From: Dichetophora obliterata
Taxonomy: Eukaryota; Arthropoda; Insecta; Diptera; Sciomyzidae
DNA: 64,000 nucleotides
Direction: 5' to 3'
Assembly (NCBI GenBank): GCA_963920525.1
Contig: OY986435.1
Location: 175,523,266-175,587,265, forward strand
This document shows, piece by piece, positions 21,103-33,202 of this stretch; positions within the stretch are counted from its first letter, which is position 1; the number at the start of each line of letters is the position of its first letter. The notes below the pieces were generated by a model that saw only the letters and a list, made by a program, of their open reading frames with translations, ran no database searches and was not told where the DNA came from. Position numbers and translations under genes: made by a program.

Positions 21103-21864
21103 TAGGGCTTCCAATTTCAGGACTCAAAAGAAATTTCGGGATTGATAATTAAGAATACCGGAATTTGAAAAACAGATAAAAAGGTAATTTTTTAATAACA
21201 AAAAAAGTTCGTGTGCCAGGTATGAAAGTAAGGATATTTTTTAATAATAAATTGCCCAAAGGAATAAAAAAACAAAGTTTTCTTAAATTTTTTATAAAAA
21301 GTTAATTTATTTTATTTCGTTATTTATATATAAAGGACGAGTAAATATATATATATTTATTAAATACATCTATAGTATAATTTATTAAATTCATATTTTC
21401 TGACATAATAGTAACATAAAAAGGTACATTTTTTGAGATCACTAAAGTCTTTGAATGGTTAGTTAGTCAGATTGATTTTGAAAATATGTTCTTAAAAATA
21501 TTAAGGCATCTAACGGGTCCCCAATCTTGACCGAATTTTGGTCGCAAAATTTCCAGCCGAAGAAAAACATCTCTCGGAGTCAACACTAGTAAGCGAAATT
21601 ATTATCAAATAATCAAATGCTTTTTGAAGCAGATTACCGCTAGTGCCACCTATTAAGTATATTTTAATTTCATTTTCGTACATTTAAAACAAATAAAAAT
21701 TTTTTTTAAGTTTTTACTCTAATGTCAAATTAAAGTGTTTCATTTCTGCAACTTGAAGGCACTACCGGGATCCCAAAAATTCCAGGATTTTAGGCCTTAT
21801 AATCCTGGGAATGTTGGAACTAGAAAAATTTCGAGATCCAGGGATCCCGGAATTGGAAGCCTAA
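21103..21864. mobile_element. Internally deleted hAT element
   Basis: The ends TAGGGCTTCCAATTTCAGG and, reversed, TTAGGCTTCCAATTCCGGG are inverted and followed by GGGATCCC/CCGGAAT-type subterminal words. The flanking octamers ATGCAGGT (left) and ATGCAGAT (right) agree at 7 of 8 positions, as expected for an aged 8-bp hAT duplication. A transposase scrap with the hAT dimerisation motif lies inside on the minus strand. Another end of the same style (AATTCCGGGATTGCGAGCTC) is near 23,751-23,772. Confidence 0.75.
21530..21610 (-). pseudogene. hAT transposase C-terminal (dimerisation) fragment
   Basis: Minus-strand translation gives SVDSERCFSSAGNFATKIRS followed by RLGT. The S-E-R-x-F-S-x-A-G signature is the core of the hAT C-terminal dimerisation domain. 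Only about 30 residues are readable. It lies within a hAT-type terminal-repeat element, which supports the call. Confidence 0.72.
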
Positions 21865-23150
21865 ATGCAGATATTTTAATAGAAATAAAATTTTATATAC
21901 CAAATTTTTAGGAATAGCAAATAGCTTTTTTATTAAGCGAGGTTTTAGGAAAACAATTTTTTTTTTAATCAAATTTTTTGAATTGATTATAGTTATACAA
22001 CTATTCAAAAATATGTGAAATAAATTTCAAATCAATTCCGCTTATAATACTGATTCTACAGAGCTTAAAACCCGCTGAGCCGGAGTAACTTAAACTAACC
22101 AGAGTAACTTTAAACGTTTTTTTTCGAAACATGCTATTTCAAAACGGGCCACACTTCTGCAAAAAAATAATCGACAGATTTAATTTTTTTTAATCTGTTT
22201 GCAATGTAATTCTACACATCTTTTATTAAAATGAGCGCCTTTGGAAAATTTGTCTAGTTTTTACATGCAACAATATGGTGACAAAAAGCATACATTTTTC
22301 GATTTTTTTTCTACATTCCGATTTTCACCCTTTTTTAAGCACATCAACTTTAACGCCATCTTTATAAACATATACAAATTTGTTTTTAATTAAACTAATT
22401 ATGTAAAACAAACATGCAAATGAAATTTTTTGTACCTAAGTCAGTAATATAATAAAATTTTTTAGAAAGCATCTTCTAAAATATGCGTTAATTTTAACCG
22501 CTTTTGCCTCAAACATCGCTTAATTAATTATCGATGTGTTTATGTTAGAATTGGGATATTGTTCTGTATGGAACTTCGCTACCACTTGCAAATAAATATT
22601 GCTTCTGTTCTTCATCCTTAGTTAAAGTTTGGTTATATTTCTTAATTACCGCAATCATATGAACTGCGCAGTGAATAAGTGGCGTAAGTCCATTTCTATA
22701 TTTATACTAGTTAGCCATTTCCTTTGCCATTTTTGGTTTCATATTCATTTGTTTTATGATAAGGAAAGCTTTTTTGAACTCGTTATCCAATTTATGATTG
22801 AAATGATTTATTAAAACATAAATTTTTAAATTTGTAGTTTTGTAAATATTAAAATTACTACAAGGTACCAAAAATTGCCTTCCGCCACTTGTGCTCTGCG
22901 CAGCTTATATCTCTGTTAGCAAAAAAGATTTAAAAAAAGTAAAGCAAAAGAACAATGAACAGACCATTTAAGCAAATACATGTATCAAAAATAGTAACAT
23001 GTTCAGCCATATCATTTCACGAGGAATCGTAAAAGAGAGTTTTATTTTTTAGGAAAAAGCTCAAGAGCATTTTGGAAATATTTTTCGTCCGCTGCCTACG
23101 ACCAAGAAGATAAACAATTTTAATTTCTAAAGATTTTTCAAGAATATATA
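21865..23150. other. AT-rich stretch, nothing recognised
   Basis: Short low-complexity frames only. This would be interior of the proposed 3.5-kb inverted-repeat element, if that is real. Confidence 0.35.
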
Positions 23151-23370
23151 GAAAAAAGGTTCTTTAAGTAAAAAAATTACAATTGAAAATATATAATTGT
23201 ACCGCAAAATCAATTTTCGTATGGAAAAACAAGAAAAAAATGGAACCTCTAAATGTTTACCAATTGAGTTGCGCTTCATACGAAGTGTTCTTTGGGTCAA
23301 GAGGAAGGGAAAATCCTGCATTCACCATGAAAAATAAAAAACAAGTTACAATTTGAACCAGCCTAATGTT

Positions 23371-25055
23371 TATATTCGTCACTTTTTACAGTCACTTTTT
23401 CATTGTATTGAGTTTCAATTCACAATGGTACTAAAAAAGTTTCAATTCAAAAATGTTTCAATTTATTCTAATTTACTCTCATCTTAGTTCTCTCAGTAAG
23501 TAAATAAATTATTATTTAACAATCAAAATTGTTTTGTTATTTATCAAAATGGTCATCCAAATATCTTCGTTTAACGTCATACAATACTTTGACGCAAGAA
23601 ATTCTTCCGTTTCGTGATGGAAAATTTTTAGTAGAATTACCAGATGGCATACAGCTAACTAAAATTAATCAATAAAAGTATTCATTGAATTTTCTGGTTA
23701 ATTTAATTGTCATTATTCCGAGGATTTCGGCTATTTGGATTTTTAATCCCAAAAATTCCGGGATTGCGAGCTCCCTAGTACGTGATGTGCAAGTTTAAGC
23801 AAGGAAAATAATTAGAAAATTAGTATTAGATTGATTTTTGGGGTATTGGTCAGCTTGTGTGCCTCTTAGGTTGTAGTATAGGTGGACATACTATATAGTG
23901 CATACATGTATGTATCAGCAAATCCAAACATTGAGAAACAAGCTTAACCATTATTCCACCATGCTTTGATATGACTTTTTGTTGCTTTGTGATTCTAGCT
24001 CTTTTGGCTAGTGTTGCGTAAGTGACCTGTGTGCGTGTGAGTTTTGTTTGTGTGCTTATACTCTGAATTTGTATGAGTGCTGCGTTTGCTACTTTTAAGG
24101 ATTAAGGATATCAAAGGAATATTATGCAGACTAGTGCAAAATGGGAAGGAAGTAGGCAAGGAAATAGGATTAGGCGTGAACTGTTTATAATGTGCAACAG
24201 CGGACGGTGATGTTTGGCTTGAATATGAGCATGAGTGCTTTTGTGTGTTTTGCTTTGACCATGTTTGTATGCTTCACAAAATCCATAAACATGAGACAGA
24301 GCTTCTTTTGTGTGTGTAAAGTTCAAACATTTTTAAGCCTTGTGTGTGTTTTTTTAATAAAAAATAAGGTTTCTTTCTTTATTTTCTTATAAACTCGCAT
24401 GATTTCTTTTTTCGTTTGAAGATATCTACTTTAGTGCTTGGTAACCCATAAAAACATTAGCATAAATCAGAAAAAAATCAAGTAGACATTTGAAATTCAG
24501 GCACGAGTGTCGCTGATTTAAGGAAATTTTTCAATCACTTCATGGGTTCAATTCAGAGAAGCTCAAATTTTGGAAAAATTTTTAATATTTCAGAAATAAT
24601 CATTACAACAATCAGGAAGCAAACAACTTTTTTTCTTATTTGAATTCTTTATAATCAAGCTTTTAAATTTGATTGTGCGCCTTGAACTATTTACCGATAA
24701 TATTTTCTCTTGACAAAATAAAGTTATCTTTATTTCATTTCGTTAAAAAAATTTCACAAGTTTCCTTCCATGTCAATTTTATCAGCCTCAACCAACTGTC
24801 TTTAGCTTAGCAACTTAATTATAAGTAATTGTTTATACAATGTGTGGGCGTGGGCATATGTGTGCGGTAGTGTGTGTATGTTTGTGAGTGTTGTGTTTGC
24901 TTATATGCAGCCTACGTAAGGTATTAATTATATCATCAAAGTAATGTATTTACGTGTATCAATGTGTATATGTTTTTGCAGTCTGCTATCGAAGCTGGTG
25001 TTGTTATTGCTTCTGCTACTGCAGAATGATCAACACTAGAGCATAATTATATCCA
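23371..25055. other. Unassigned stretch
   Basis: No gene. Near 23,720-23,779 there is a lone hAT-style terminus. Between 24,000 and 25,020 the sequence is less AT-biased and rich in GTGTGTG-type words, as in fly intergenic or intronic DNA. Confidence 0.35.
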
Positions 25056-26633
25056 ATCCCAATGTGCACAAAACCGGATACGGATCCTTTTCGAACCCGT
25101 TACGGGTCCATCAGTGCGGAATTCAAACTTGTATGTTTCGACGGACCCGTTTTGAACCTGTTGCAAATCCGTCAAAGCAATGGTCCGGACGTTGGCATAA
25201 AGCGCAGTTTTCAAGTTTTTAGGAAATCTTTTATTTAATTTTCAATGAATATGGGATGCGAAATACAATTATATACTTATTCTTATTTTAAATAACTTCC
25301 TTACATCATTTTAATTCAGAATGAATAAAACTCCTTGTTCGAATTTTTAAATAATTATGATGATGAACAACTTACATGTGACCGTACACAAAATATTTTC
25401 TTATTTTCTACTTAAGTGCATTATAAAGAAAATACCCAAACGAGCTTAGATCGACAGTGGAGGACATGGCGAAAAAGTTCTTCCACTATGCACATGACCG
25501 CATATCCAAGAAAACGAAAAGTCATTAAAACTAATTTTCATTGTTTACTTCGAAAGTTTTATGGGTAAATCCTAAATTTCGCAACTTTTAGTAACAGTTG
25601 TTCAGTTAAGATGTATCTGGTTAAATAGCACTTCATGAGTATAATTCATAACAATTTTAACAACCTGTATCTTACCGGAGGTTACCTAAAATTTGTTATT
25701 TTTTTCGTGCACTCGGATGTTACTAAAAAAGGAAGTTCTTGTGAGAGCAACACTCGAATTAAGAATATATCTGCGAAATGGTTGATCACACCTCAAGTCT
25801 AAAGAAACAAAAAAAAGCAAATTAAATTAGTTCAAAAAAAGGCCAACTTCATCTCATATATCGTATTTTTAAAGTCACAGCTAACAATTTTATTAGTTCG
25901 GACGTTACGTGTCGGACGTCACACATTTTTCCATTGTAGTTTAATTGGGTAATTAAGTAATCAGGTACGTAAGTAATTATGTTATTAAGTAGTTAAATAT
26001 AAATTTAATATATTTTCCTTAATTTCTTCAACCATTGTTTTATTATCTTTAGCCAATACCTTCCATTTTTACTAAAACAAAAAAGGCTACGAAAGATTTA
26101 CTAAACATTGACGAAAAAGAAAAACTACATTCGTAAAACAGTGCAGGCAATTTCATCATTATAGTAAGTGAATTTATGCATAAATTGCTTAAAGTTAATA
26201 AAATTAAAATGTTTCTCTTAGATAGTATCATAAAATAACACAATTTTAATAAGTTTTAATATTTTGGTCACGGTTGACTTTTCTGCGGATTTGCCCATAT
26301 GTAAGAATGTAAGAAAATGAAATAACAAAAATAAAACCAAAAATATTATGAATCCAGCATTAGACTTGTTGTTCCATTTTGAATCCGAACTATTTTAAAG
26401 AACGAGTCCGCTGTGAATTGCATTATTAAAAAAAATTGAGTTCGAAATTTATCCGTATATGAAGTCCGTTCCGAGTCCGAGACGGATCCGAAAAGGCGGA
26501 AAAAGCAATTTGTATATTCGAGAGAAATTTTATATGAAAAAGGAATTGTTCCGGATGCTAAACGCAATCCGTTTCGGATAAAATATTCGAAGAAATAAGT
26601 CTATATAGAATTCGAAACGGATCCGTATGGCAC
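25056..26633. mobile_element. 1.6-kb inverted-repeat element with GGATCCG-rich ends
   Basis: The left end, ATCCCAATGTGC then GGATACGGATCCTTTTCGAA, matches the reversed right end, ATCCCAGTGTGCC then ATACGGATCCGTTTCGAA. Both ends carry extra words such as GAACCCGTTACGGGTCC and GAGACGGATCCGAAAAGG. No transposase is recognised. The stretch around 26,185-26,310 is shared with the sequences flanking the nested retrotransposons at 44.6 and 49.8 kb. The exact ends and duplication are unresolved. Confidence 0.6.
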
Positions 26634-27640
26634 ACTGGGATAAGGAAACAATGTAAATGTGTGTCGTAGAATATCGTTTAATTATTTAGTATAATAATAT
26701 AGAAAGCGGCCAAATGATATTGCAACAGCTTGTTAAGGTTTTAAGAGGTTTTGTTGTTGCGGTTCTTGCCAACCCACTTAGTTTCCTAACACACTGCGTT
26801 CTCTAAGGAAATAAGGGCTGACTTTTAGAAAAATGTATATTAAATTTAAGTGAAGTAATAAAACAGAATCATGAAGTTTAAGCAAAATCGCTCTAATAAA
26901 ATCATTAAAACTAAGACTTCATTTAAAACTGCCTAAAACTATGCAATTATTTTTTTCCTTTGTTGCATAAACTCAACATTTCTTAAGATGATAAGTGGTT
27001 TTACATTAAATACCAAAATATTATTATTTTTTCCATTATAATTACGCAGTAAACAAATATTATCAAAAAAGATTTTCAGTTAAATTTTCCAAAACACATT
27101 TTCATAGAATTTCTCTTTTCAGCCTCTTCGACTAGTTTTAAGAGTGTTTTTTAAATATATATTTTAAAATGGTGAAAAAAAATTATGCTAGAGGGTTTAA
27201 ATATTGTAAAGAGATATTATTTATAAATATCAGTGTAGGTATGTGAAAACAAAAATATTTCAAAGACATATATATCGTATGTATATAGAAATTTTCTTAT
27301 TCTTACTAATAGTAGATTGCTCGATTTTATGTTAATTTAAAACCTATTTTAAAATTTACTTGGCGTAATCTTTCGAAACGCGGACTTAGGAATAATTTTT
27401 TATAGGAATTTGTTATATTGTAAAATGGTTTTTCTTACATATTCATAGGTAGTTTGAGATGTAAGTGCATATTTCCCTCGTAGTAACTTAAATGAAACAC
27501 TGGCCCTGTCAACTTCCATCTGTTAATAGACTACTGTCAAGTTTTGAGCAAGCTGTGTCATTTTGATTTTGTTTGGAAAAAAAGTAAAATTTGTGATCTA
27601 TTTAAGCATTATTTTTTGCGCCACCGAAACCAAAACCAAG
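26634..27640. other. AT-rich stretch, nothing recognised
   Basis: No supported feature. The sequence from about 27,490 may belong to the mariner remnant that follows. Confidence 0.35.
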
Positions 27641-27649
27641 GGAACCAAG

Positions 27650-27935
27650 TTTAATAAATGCTCTGGTCAAGAAGTGGTTTACTGAATTCTGTTGTGCTCG
27701 CACCAGCACAAGTGACGCTGAACAATCAGATCGTCACTCCAGGAATCATCGATATAATCCATGGAATGATAAAGGAAGATCGGAGAATGAAAATGCGTGA
27801 GGTAGCTGCGGCTGTAGGTTTTTCTACTTAACGTTAATATTTGGACATAAAAAAGCTATCTGAGCGATGGGTGCCGCGATTGCTCATACTCGATCATAAG
27901 CGCATCTGTCGCACAGTGTATCGAAGTAGACAAAA
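27650..27935 (+). pseudogene. mariner-like transposase N-terminal remnant
   Basis: Frames in succession read NALVKKWFTEFCCARTSTSD then AEQSDR (27,655-27,735), REVAAAVGFST (27,795-27,830) and KKLSERWVPRLLILDHK (27,850-27,900). These follow the order of the mariner N-terminal HTH region and linker (WFxxFKxGRxxxDDAxRSGRP, REIAxAVxIS, KWVPRLLTxDQK). Frameshifts and a stop separate them. The catalytic domain is absent. It belongs to a different group from the 8.4-kb and 51-kb copies. Confidence 0.72.
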
Positions 27936-28876
27936 TTAGGCATAGAAAAAAAATTCATAAATTTGTAGAAGTAAATAGAAGTGCATCTCAAAGGATTATT
28001 CGATATAAATTTCTTTCCATTTGTGGTAGCTATAAGCTTTATATGCTGCCTTGAAAATTTAACAAAATTTCAGCTTTTATAATTTTGAACTGAATATTTT
28101 CCAAAATCGCAAAAATTTTAGTATAATTCATACACGAAATTTTAAAAAATATGTATTTTAAAAGTTCTAAATTTCTACACAAAATTAGAGAAAAAAAGCA
28201 TAATTTATTTTTTATTTTTAGTATGTCTTTTTGTGAAATATGTTTTTCTTAACACATTCCGAAAATTTGATGCAAGAATACTTTAACTCTTTCGTCTATT
28301 GTGTAGTACAAGCTTTTGAAATGAATATAACGAACAGTGCATTGATCTATTCCTTCTTCTATTTTTGCCTTTCATTACGAGATTTGTGTTTATAGGAATA
28401 CCACGTGCTGATTCTATGAGAGCATAGAATCAGCTGAAAAGGGCTGCCGAAAGGTTGAGGTTAAGGTTGAGCCGAAAAGAAAACAACCAAAGTGAGTGAA
28501 AGTTTTTTTCTTATTATATTATAAATAAACTTATTTGCCTGTTTTATTTATTGCAATAAATATTTTTTTTTATATATTGTAAATGAAAAAAAATGTCGTT
28601 TGTTTTTCTTGAGCACCCTTATATTTCGTTTCTATATATAAAAAATGCATAACAAAAGTTTCAAAGAAATTGGACTTTATTAACACATGCCTCCAGGTAG
28701 AAATTAAAAAAATTATCTACTAAAAAAAAGATAAAACAGCAATTCCATTTTGAACGTACCAGCCTTACGGAATGACCATCTCTGATTTGGGTGGAATTTT
28801 GCATGAAGCATCACTGAAGGAAACAAAAAACTTAATTTAAAGGAAAAAATGCTGGACATTTTTTGGTGGAGTTACA
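27936..28876. other. Unassigned stretch
   Basis: AT-rich. A short inverted repeat, TGATTCTATGAGAGCATAGA followed by ATCA, lies near 28,409-28,432. Nothing else is supported. Confidence 0.35.
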
Positions 28877-29507
28877 GGGTGCACAAAATAGACAAAATCG
28901 GCAAAAACGTCGAAAATCGACTTTTACTAGAATTCATTACTCAATCACTTCTTAACCGAATGCTAAGTTTCAAATACGGTTGGAAAGGTAATTACTTTTG
29001 GTTGGAAAGGCACTTTTAAATATTTAAAGTAATTAAACTAGAAAAAGTTAAAAAAATTGCATTTATGCAAGAAAATGCATATGCGAAAAATATACATATT
29101 ATTAATTCGCCAAATTTAAGAAAAACGTAAACACTTTAATCAATACCACGAGAATTTAGACAATCAGATAAGAATCAAAAATTCTATGCTATCTTGAGCG
29201 TACTTTTGATTCGAAAATCCTTCCCATAGGACACTGTGGATAAAAATCCAGAGTGACATCTCGTTTGACAAGATATTGTTGTTGAAAGTCTATATTTACT
29301 TCTGCTTTAAGACATATGCAGTTTTTCTTAAAAAGAACAAAGCATTTTGCTATCGTTATTTTTTACTGTTTTCTCAAACACAACTTTATCCTTGCGGAAG
29401 GGAAAGACATCCTTTTCTTCCTAAATTGATATCTTGACCACCCTATGCAACCTTTGAGACCCCTTAGAATGTGAAATTCGGAAAAAATTGTAATTGGATA
29501 CGCTCTA
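28877..29507. repeat. Dispersed repeat, copy 1 (AGGGTGCACAAA left end)
   Basis: The stretch from about 29,010 to 29,330 (TATTAATTCGCCAAATTTAA, TCAATACCACGAGAATTTAG, AGGACACTGTGGATAAAAAT, CAAGATATTGTTGTTGAAAG) is clearly related to 42,440-42,715. Its left end AGGGTGCACAAAATAG resembles the terminus of the 15.7-kb MITE, so it may be a non-autonomous transposon. The right end is uncertain. Confidence 0.55.
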
Positions 29508-30056
29508 ATGCTCATTCAGTTGCATTGTAGTTGTAAAAAAAAAATTTGGGATTTATTTTTAGACACTTAGGAACAAAAAATCGGGTGCTCAACAATTTCT
29601 AAAACAAAGACCACCCTAATGGACATGCTCAAAAACCTACTTTCTTTTTTTTTAACTTACTTTATTTAAAATATATTTGTCATAAATTTAGCCTTTCTAA
29701 ATTATTTTTATTATTATTTTTTAAAAGGTACTAAAAGGGTTAAAAGACTATCAGACTTTTGAGACCCCTTAGAATGTGAAATTCGGAAAAAATTGTAATT
29801 GGATACGCTCTAATGCTCATTAAGTTGTATTGTAGTTGTAAAAAAAAAATTTGGGATTTATTTTTAGACACTTAGGAACAAAAAATCGGGTGCTCAACAA
29901 TTTCTAAAACAAAGACCACCCTAATGGACATGCTCAAAAACCTACTTTCTTTTTTTTAACTTACTTTATTTAAAATGTATTTGTCATAAACTTAGCCTTT
30001 CTAAATTATTTTTATTATTAATTTTTAAAAGGTACTAAAAGGGTTAAAAGACTATC
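29452..30056. repeat. Tandem duplication of a ~304-bp segment
   Basis: The segment starting TTTGAGACCCCTTAGAATGT at 29,453 recurs at 29,758. Both copies run through GACACTTAGGAACAAAAAAT and GACCACCCTAATGGACATGC to AGGGTTAAAAGACTATCA. Differences are few, so the duplication is recent. Confidence 0.93.
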
Positions 30057-33000
30057 ACTTTAACCCTAAAAGACTATTTGGTTCAATTGGACACAAAACG
30101 ACAACACTGCTCGATACAAAGAAACTTTGCTTTTCACCAAAACTACAATGTGTTTATTAAAATGTCTAAATTGTATAAGCTGCTCTAAGAAGGCATACTG
30201 ACGTCAAGTACACATACTATTCACATTTCTTCTCAACATCTCAAAATTGTCATGATTTTAATTATGAACTTTTGAGTCGTAGCAAGTTTTCTTCTATCCG
30301 CCATATTACCAAATGCGTAATAATGTTTCTTATAAATTTCCTCAAATGCACTCCGTCGACATCTCCCGAAGAAGAATGATTTCAAACTTTGTATCAATTA
30401 TGGTGGTTAATTGAGAAAACTTTTACCACAAATATAATTAAACAACATACATTACCACAATGTCACAGAAGGAAAACAGAATTAACAAAAACCAAACAAG
30501 CACAAAGAAAAAGATATACAAAATAATTTCATTAACATATATAAAGCGGAATACTGCTTTTGCGTTCTGTGGTTTTAAAATACTTTGTATGAGTATTCTT
30601 TCAATATTCTTTATTATTTTACTCTTGTTAAAAATATTTTATTTTCAACACGCTGGAGACAACGCTTTCAAGAGAGAGCGAAAAGTTGCGTAGAACTGTA
30701 AAAGAAAATTACGCAAGAGAATAATTCGAATAATTAATAAGCCAACATTAAGGTGCTAGCAAATTGCAGTTTTAATACCAAAAATTTGGATGTTCCCAAA
30801 AAGCTGGGTATTCCCTATAGAAAAAAAAATAAAATTTGACTGTGCATTTTGACAGTTGGTATCTGACAGCAGCACAGCACAGCACAGCATACAACACCAT
30901 TGAAGTCAGCACACAATCACATAGACACATTCACATGCTTAAGACGAAATAGGATTTTATTGGTGGGTGGAGTAGTGACTTGTGTGTGAGGGGGCTGCGT
31001 AAACGTGATAAGAACTTTTGATGTTCTACTTATATGGCTTACTACTGGCCGCGTACTTGTGTGAGTCTCTTGATGCTTTGACGTGTGTGCATGTGTGTTT
31101 GTGCAAATTCAAAAAGGAACACAAAAAATTATTATAAATGATTTTGATGAAGTTGATGATTTCTTTGCAGCACTTGAAATACGCAGTTTCTCCATCTGAC
31201 AGCCGAGTACTAAAAACAACTCTATAAAATTATTTATGCTAGGCACATTCAAAACACACTCATCACTAGCACTTGCCACACACAGACACACACACCCATA
31301 CGCACCACTGTACCCGGCACCCTCGAAATGCGTACAACACGCAGCCAAGTGAAGAGTATTCATAAATTTTTACTTTAGCAACCCTTTCGTGGCTTGTATT
31401 TTCTGGCATTGGATTGTAGCACACTTTTAGGAGCTTTCAAAATATTCGTAACATTTCATAAATTGTAGATTTTAGCAGTGGCGAAAGTGAGAAGGGACGA
31501 AGTATTTTGGGGCGTTCAAAACACAAGGCAGCGGCTGTTGATAGTGGCGATGGTTTCAGTTTAAGCAAGGGTTGTCTTATATTACAAAAACAAGACCTAC
31601 AACAAAAAACCGACTTATTATAATTTCCTGCTTTGGCACTTACTCGCAGGAATGGGCAAACTACAACTCTGTGTAGATTTTGAAGTTAAGGAAACGTCAA
31701 CCAAAAATATGCAAGTAGAAACATGAATGTGTGTGCAAATTTTATTGTACATACACGTTAATCACATGTGTGTTTGTTTGTTTCTTAAGACTGCTGATGC
31801 CATTTGACAGTATTTCGTTTGTCGACTTTTTAGCGTGTCCTTTTTTTTCATTCTTTTATCGCTTTGTGGAAAACATTTCCATATCCTTGCTGTGAAATTT
31901 AAAAGTGTGTGAGTGTTCACGTAGTAGTAGATAAGTGTACGTGTGTGTGTCTTCGTACTTTCCAGTAGTCCAAGTCAAAGGAATCTTGAATGAATCAGGC
32001 ACGATTTTTCTTCATCTTTGACGAAACATTCTGATTCGTTTATACATTTCACTAACGAAAATCTCATATAAAAGTTCCAAATTCGTGCACTGTTTGAAAA
32101 CTTTCTGTTTTCGATGAACGAAAACAAGAAAATTTGTTAAAGAATTATCGACAAATGTGTCTCATGCAGTAAGTTTCTTTAAGAAATCATCATGACATAT
32201 TCGTGCACGACGCCTTGGACTGCAGGGTTATTTTGTTGAAAATGCTAAAAATTTACATTTATTCTGCTGCACGTTAAAGTTACGTTATGCATTAAAATTT
32301 GCTCAAGTGCGTATTTATTTGTGTGCATGTAAGTAATTTTTATGCGCTGGCTTACTCTTGTGTAAATGCAAGTTTTTCTGTGGTTGTTGTTGTTGTTGGA
32401 AAAAAGCTTAATAAATACAAGATGCGTAACATTTTTTTAATTAAATTTTTGTCACAACTGTGCGCTCGGTACTCGGTTTTTATTTCTTACTTTATAAAAT
32501 TTGCTCCAGTCGTTTGCGTTCATATCTCCATTCACACTCACACACATACAAAGTTAAGAATAATTAGTCAAAGATTTTATTCAACTTTATGCTCCTAATT
32601 TTGGCGATTAGCTTAGCTTGTTAGCTCGAATACAAATTGACTCAGCTTACATTGTGCACATGGAGAATTGTAGCACAAAAATATGCCGACATTTTATTTC
32701 GTTTTGCCGTGAAACAGAACTGTAAAACCGAATAACTTCCAAATTAAACAATTCATGGTACATTTACACTACATAAATAATTTTTGTATAACAGTCACAA
32801 ATTAAAGAATATGATTTTAAGACAGAGTGGGAAAAATAACTGTAGTTTTTTTACTAATCATATAAAGTTCGTATTTGTAAAAAATATATGATAAAAAAAT
32901 TATGTGCAAAAAAAGAACAGAAAAATGAAAAGAGTAAATACAAAGTATTGTGATAAGATTGATTGAATTAGCTAAAAATGTTTACAATTTACAAAAAACT

Positions 33001-33202
33001 GCGAATTCTTAGCCCAAAGCGTGTTCAGAAATTTTGTTGTGTCACTCGTTTCTTGTTTTTAATTAAATCTGAACAACTTGAACAAATATATTTTCAATTT
33101 GGTTTTTCATATTAAAATCACTAATTAATTAAAATGATACTTTTTTAAAAAATAGAAATTTTTTTCAGCAAAATTATTTACTGGTCAAATAGCAATTAAC
33201 AA
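30057..33202. other. Mixed-complexity non-coding stretch
   Basis: No gene is recognised. From about 30,860 to 32,600 the sequence is less AT-biased, with CAGCACAGCACAGCACAGCA near 30,871, CACACAGACACACACACCCA near 31,277 and GTTGTTGTTGTTGG near 32,386. This composition is typical of fly introns or intergenic DNA near genes. No exon is supported. Confidence 0.4.

Larger units (their letters stand above)
19879..23370. mobile_element. Candidate 3.5-kb element with ~120-bp diverged inverted ends
   Basis: The left sequence 19879-20000 (TATTAGGGTGGTTC... then GCGCAACTCAATTGGTAAAC) is mirrored at 23265-23370 (GTTTACCAATTGAGTTGCGC ... GAACCAGCCTAATG). The arms match clearly but imperfectly. The interior holds a hairpin element, a piggyBac-like MITE and a hAT derivative, which could be later insertions. 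Alternatively these are two separate MITE ends in opposite orientation. The flanks give no clean target duplication, so unity of the element is unproven. Confidence 0.45.
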
